This document shows, piece after piece, positions 12,840-15,263 of a stretch of 15,263 nucleotides of DNA. The DNA lies in contig JBBTXL010000052.1 of NCBI GenBank assembly GCA_038062295.1, positions 1 to 15,263 on the forward strand. Direction: 5' to 3'. Both the position numbers and the translations under genes were made by a program. Each line of letters starts with the position of its first letter. Position 1 is the first letter of the stretch. This stretch comes from JBBTXL01 sp038062295. Its GTDB lineage: Bacteria > Patescibacteriota > Minisyncoccia > GWC2-36-17 > WO2-46-25. The notes under the pieces were generated by a model. It was not told the origin of the DNA, searched no databases, and saw only the letters and a program-made list of their open reading frames with translations.

Positions 12840-14501
12840 CTATACCCGCACCAAAGAGCTGTCAACCCCATCTTTTGCAAGATTCTCCAAAAACGCCACG
12901 AGCAGACGTACGCCGAACCCCGACGCGCCTTTGGGGCGGTACCCCTGCGCCTCGGGCAGCATGGCGGTGCCTGCGATATCAAGATGTGCATACCGCTTGT
13001 GGTCACCGATAAATTCTTTCAAAAACATCGCCGCAGTAATAACACCTGCGCCCTTACCGCCGATATTTTTCACGTCGGCAACCGCGCTTTCTATCTGTTT
13101 TTTGTACGCTTCATCCAGCGGCAATGGCCAGAGTTTTTCGCCCGTTTCCTTGCCGGCATTCATGAGCGCATCTATCAGTTGTTCGTCATTTCCAAGTGCG
13201 GCCGCATAGTGGTTCCCCAGCGCAACCACGCACGCGCCCGTGAGCGTCGCAAGGTCAATGACATAATCGGGTTTATACTGCGTCACCGCATAGTGCAGCG
13301 CATCGGCAAGAATAATGCGCCCTTCCGCATCGGTGTTGAGCACTTCAATGGTTTTCCCCGAAGCGCTTTTGATGATGTCACCGGGACGGTACGATCTTGA
13401 GCTGGGCATATTCTCTACCGCCGGAACAACCGCGATGATATGCACCGGCAGGGCAAGCCGCGCCGCAGTGATACAAGTTGCCATCGCGGCCGCCGCGCCC
13501 GCCATGTCCATTCTCATTTCGTCCATGTTTTCGGCGGGCTTTAAAGAAATACCGCCCGAATCAAAACATACGCCTTTCCCCACCAACGCAACCGTTGGCA
13601 CTCCTTTCTCGGGCACTTGCAGTGAGCCTGTCGAATCTGCTTGCTCCGAGCTTGCCTGCCCTGAGTTTATCGAAGGGGTCGAAGAGGGCGCATATTCAAG
13701 CACAATAAGCCGCGGTTCGTTGTCGGAACCGGCGCCCACCGCGAGGATCCCGTTCATGCCGGCACTCTCCAGTTCTTTTTTTTCAAGCACGGTCACGCGG
13801 ACGCCATACCGGGCCGCAAGTGCCTGCGCCGTCTCCGCAAGGTATTTGGGCGTCACAACACTCGCGGGATGGTTCGTAATGTTACGCGCAAAGTATACCC
13901 CTTCGGCGATCGTGCGATACCGTTCCAGACGCTTCTGCCATTGCGCAATCCCTTGTTCGGCAATAACCTCCGGCAGTAAAAATTCGACTGCGGTGATTGT
14001 TGCCTTCTGTTTTCCGGCGGCTAGTGCCGGTTCCTTTTTATACGCGGAAAACGAATACAGCGACAGCGCAACGCCGTCAAAAATAGCGTGGAGCCGTTCC
14101 TCGACGCTGTGCGCGGGAGCGCCAAACAGCGTGAAGGAGGCCGTGTTCACATTCATGGTTTTGAGCAGCGCAATGGCGGCGCTTGAAACCATACGCACCT
14201 TTTCGGCATTCAATTCTTCCTTTTTCCCCAAACCGCACAGGATGATGCGCTTATACAGCGTTTCCTCCGGATACAGGACCGTCGTCTCACCGAACTTCCC
14301 GATAAAATCCGCGTGCGCGAAGTGCCGCTTGATACGGGAGAAGATAGGAAACAGCTTCCCCGCCTCTTTCTCGGCCGTTTCCTTTGTAAAACCGAGGCCG
14401 CACGGGATCTCCTCTCCCTCAAACACGCCAAAGACCACCGCTTCCTTTTCCGCGACCCAGTTCTCGTTCAAGGAAAATGTCGTGGTAAGAGAATTATCCA
14501 T
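12840..14501 (-). CDS. pepA: Leucyl/cytosol aminopeptidase, M17 family
   Basis: Cytosolic dinuclear-metal exopeptidase that removes N-terminal residues from peptides, 553 aa from ATG 14501. The start is set by AAGGAA (14511-14506) four bases upstream. The M17 active site is complete and keeps E. coli PepA spacing: metal ligands K309, D314, D332, D391, E393, catalytic K321 and R395; the signature NTDAEGRI is at 389-396 and GKGVCFDSGG at 308-317. The N-terminal domain (1-180) is poorly conserved, as usual. Immediately before the catalytic core, residues about 273-299 (including PSINSGQA and STGSLQ) are an extra low-complexity segment encoded by two degenerate copies of a dispersed palindromic repeat. 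It has its own terminator and probably its own promoter; neighbours suggest a single-gene unit for peptide recycling downstream of ClpP-type proteolysis. Confidence 0.97.
   Translation of the reverse strand: MDNSLTTTFSLNENWVAEKEAVVFGVFEGEEIPCGLGFTKETAEKEAGKLFPIFSRIKRHFAHADFIGKFGETTVLYPEETLYKRIILCGLGKKEELNAEKVRMVSSAAIALLKTMNVNTASFTLFGAPAHSVEERLHAIFDGVALSLYSFSAYKKEPALAAGKQKATITAVEFLLPEVIAEQGIAQWQKRLERYRTIAEGVYFARNITNHPASVVTPKYLAETAQALAARYGVRVTVLEKKELESAGMNGILAVGAGSDNEPRLIVLEYAPSSTPSINSGQASSEQADSTGSLQVPEKGVPTVALVGKGVCFDSGGISLKPAENMDEMRMDMAGAAAAMATCITAARLALPVHIIAVVPAVENMPSSRSYRPGDIIKSASGKTIEVLNTDAEGRIILADALHYAVTQYKPDYVIDLATLTGACVVALGNHYAAALGNDEQLIDALMNAGKETGEKLWPLPLDEAYKKQIESAVADVKNIGGKGAGVITAAMFLKEFIGDHKRYAHLDIAGTAMLPEAQGYRPKGASGFGVRLLVAFLENLAKDGVDSSLVRV
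13622..13677. repeat. Two tandem degenerate palindromic-repeat copies inside pepA
   Basis: On minus, CCCTTCGATAAACTCAGGGC (13677-13658, followed by AGGC) and TTCGACAGGCTCAC (13635-13622) are related by an 11/16 match and are direct repeats about 22 bases apart. The stretch is translated without frameshift as part of the extra segment of PepA. Confidence 0.75.
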
Positions 14502-14513
14502 ATAGTTCCTTAT

Positions 14514-14542
14514 GCGTATCATAATTTTCCTTATCTTGTCAA
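14514..14542 (-). promoter_or_regulatory. Candidate promoter of pepA
   Basis: A perfect -35 TTGACA lies at 14542-14537 on minus. No good -10 exists at 17 bp (ATACGC); TATGAT occurs after 13 bp, which is too short. The -35 is convincing by itself but the element is incomplete. Confidence 0.35.
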
Positions 14543-14562
14543 CATTCCTCTGGATGTCCAAA

Positions 14563-14595
14563 ACAAAATCCCGAGGTCAAACCTCGGGATTTTGT
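14563..14595 (-). terminator. Terminator of the FN3-like surface protein gene
   Basis: Perfect 14-bp stem ACAAAATCCCGAGG (14563-14576) and CCTCGGGATTTTGT (14582-14595), 5-base loop, 16 bases after the stop at 14612. On minus the 3' arm ends GGGATTTTGTTTTGG, supplying the U-rich tract. Confidence 0.9.
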
Positions 14596-14611
14596 GCGCG
14601 TGCAGTATTTT

Positions 14612-15262
14612 TTACTGGATATTTCTCAAGAATCCGAAGATGTCCTGGAAGTTGTTGATAATAAGGTCGATCACTGTTTCGCCGCGCTTGGGCGTCAGAA
14701 TGGTGTAGTCGGTGGAAACCGCCTTGTTCCCCGCCGGATCAACCGACTCCACGCGGAACCGGTACACCGTACCCGGCTTGAACGTGGTGAGCACAAAGAC
14801 ATGGCTCGTGGTAAGTTCTTTGTCCAGCCGGGACGCTTCTTTCAGCTCTCCCTGCGCGACGCCTTCTTTCCAGAAGATCTGCGAGGAGGCCGACTCGTCC
14901 GTTTCCCAATAAATGATCGCCTGCGTCTTTTCTATCTTACCGGGGAAGAGCGTGGCTTCCGAACGTACCTTGGAAATGACCGGCGCTTTCACGTCCGTAA
15001 TGGTGCGTACCGTGCCGATCACCGTGGAAGCGACCGCGCCCGCGACGTCAGCGCTTGAAATTTCGATGAGGAAGTTCGTGTTTGACTTCAAGTTCCCCAC
15101 CGTCACCTCATGGTCTTTCACAAAGTCCGGCTTGCCTTGCGTTCTGCCTTCTGCAGTCAGCAATGTTGCGTCGTCGTCAAAGGGCGTGTACCGCACGTTG
15201 GAGGTTGACAGCGTGTTCGTTTTCCACGCGACGGTGATGGTATTTTCCGTGATGCGCTTGAT
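14612..15262 (-). CDS. Fibronectin type III-like repeat protein, C-terminal part (5' end cut by window)
   Basis: The reading frame is open from the window edge, so the start is missing; the GTG at 15196 is internal, because the residues before it (ITENTITVAWKTNTLSTSNV) complete a beta-sandwich domain. 216 residues are visible. First FN3-like domain: NTITVAWKTN to VGNLKSNTNFLIEISSADVA and GTVRT. Second: PVISKVRSEATL, AIIYWETDESASSQIFWKEG, then FKPGTVYRFRVESVDPAGNKA and TDYTILTP. The W-x-T...S...Y/F-x-x pattern resembles the N-terminal domain of purple acid phosphatases and many CPR surface proteins. The C-terminus ends in an amphipathic segment, ETVIDLIINNFQDIFGFLRN, that might anchor or sort the protein. 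Probably a large secreted or cell-surface protein; no catalytic domain is visible in this part. Confidence 0.8.
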   Translation of the reverse strand: MKRITENTITVAWKTNTLSTSNVRYTPFDDDATLLTAEGRTQGKPDFVKDHEVTVGNLKSNTNFLIEISSADVAGAVASTVIGTVRTITDVKAPVISKVRSEATLFPGKIEKTQAIIYWETDESASSQIFWKEGVAQGELKEASRLDKELTTSHVFVLTTFKPGTVYRFRVESVDPAGNKAVSTDYTILTPKRGETVIDLIINNFQDIFGFLRNIQ

Positions 15263-15263
15263 T

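Noticed and set aside
13315..14505. 396-codon open frame on plus opposite pepA
   Set aside because: Shadow: Ser-rich translation typical of the antisense of an Ala/Gly-rich gene, with no motif.
1..15263. Insertion sequence, prophage, CRISPR array or toxin-antitoxin system
   Set aside because: No transposase, integrase, direct-repeat array with spacers, or small toxin/antitoxin pair was found on either strand.

Overview
This looks like a chromosomal segment of a Candidate Phyla Radiation (Patescibacteria, Parcubacteria-like) bacterium. The grounds are the style of the proteins (NusA with only S1 and two KH domains plus an acidic tail, a short lipoprotein, FN3-type surface protein, stripped-down PilB/PilC), compact operons, many genes without a Shine-Dalgarno site, and short dispersed palindromic repeats of the CCCTGAGCGAAGTCGAAGGG type. 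TGA is used as a normal stop (ppa, tig), so the recoded CPR lineages (SR1/Gracilibacteria) are unlikely. Lineage is inference; no 16S or ribosomal protein is present. Nearly everything is on the minus strand; only a DedA-family gene and two tRNAs are on plus.

Layout from the right (upstream) end of the minus strand: a truncated FN3-like surface protein (14612-15262) with a terminator; pepA leucyl aminopeptidase (12840-14501) with its own terminator; a repeat-rich gap; then a tight operon nusA-ppa-tig-clpP (12594 down to 8895; tig and clpP overlap by ATGA), closed by a hairpin that also overlaps the predicted promoter of rny (RNase Y, 7083-8630). A DNA-binding HU gene follows with its own promoter, then tRNA-Gly(TCC) on plus, converging on HU through a shared 14-bp palindromic terminator. 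Next come dedA (plus), and divergently from it a two-gene unit of a PglC/WcaJ-like sugar-phosphate transferase and a secreted lipoprotein with a duplicated cysteine-bearing Ig/PKD-like module. tRNA-Pro(TGG) on plus is divergent from the last operon: histidine kinase, single-domain response regulator, pilB, pilC (cut by the window edge).

Functionally the window mixes core information and protein-quality genes (NusA, trigger factor, ClpP, PPase, RNase Y, HU, PepA) with cell-surface functions (type IV pilus motor with an apparently dedicated two-component system, envelope glycan transferase, lipoprotein, FN3 protein). No complete novel defence or mobile system is visible. The most unusual signals are: short palindromic repeats inserted in frame into pepA and nusA and also present between them; long inverted repeats abutting the 5' end of both tRNA genes; extended -10 promoters placed so that the kinase and dedA mRNAs should be leaderless; a long structured leader on rny; an Asp-to-Glu change at the expected last HD metal ligand of RNase Y; and loss of the zinc tetracysteine motif in PilB.
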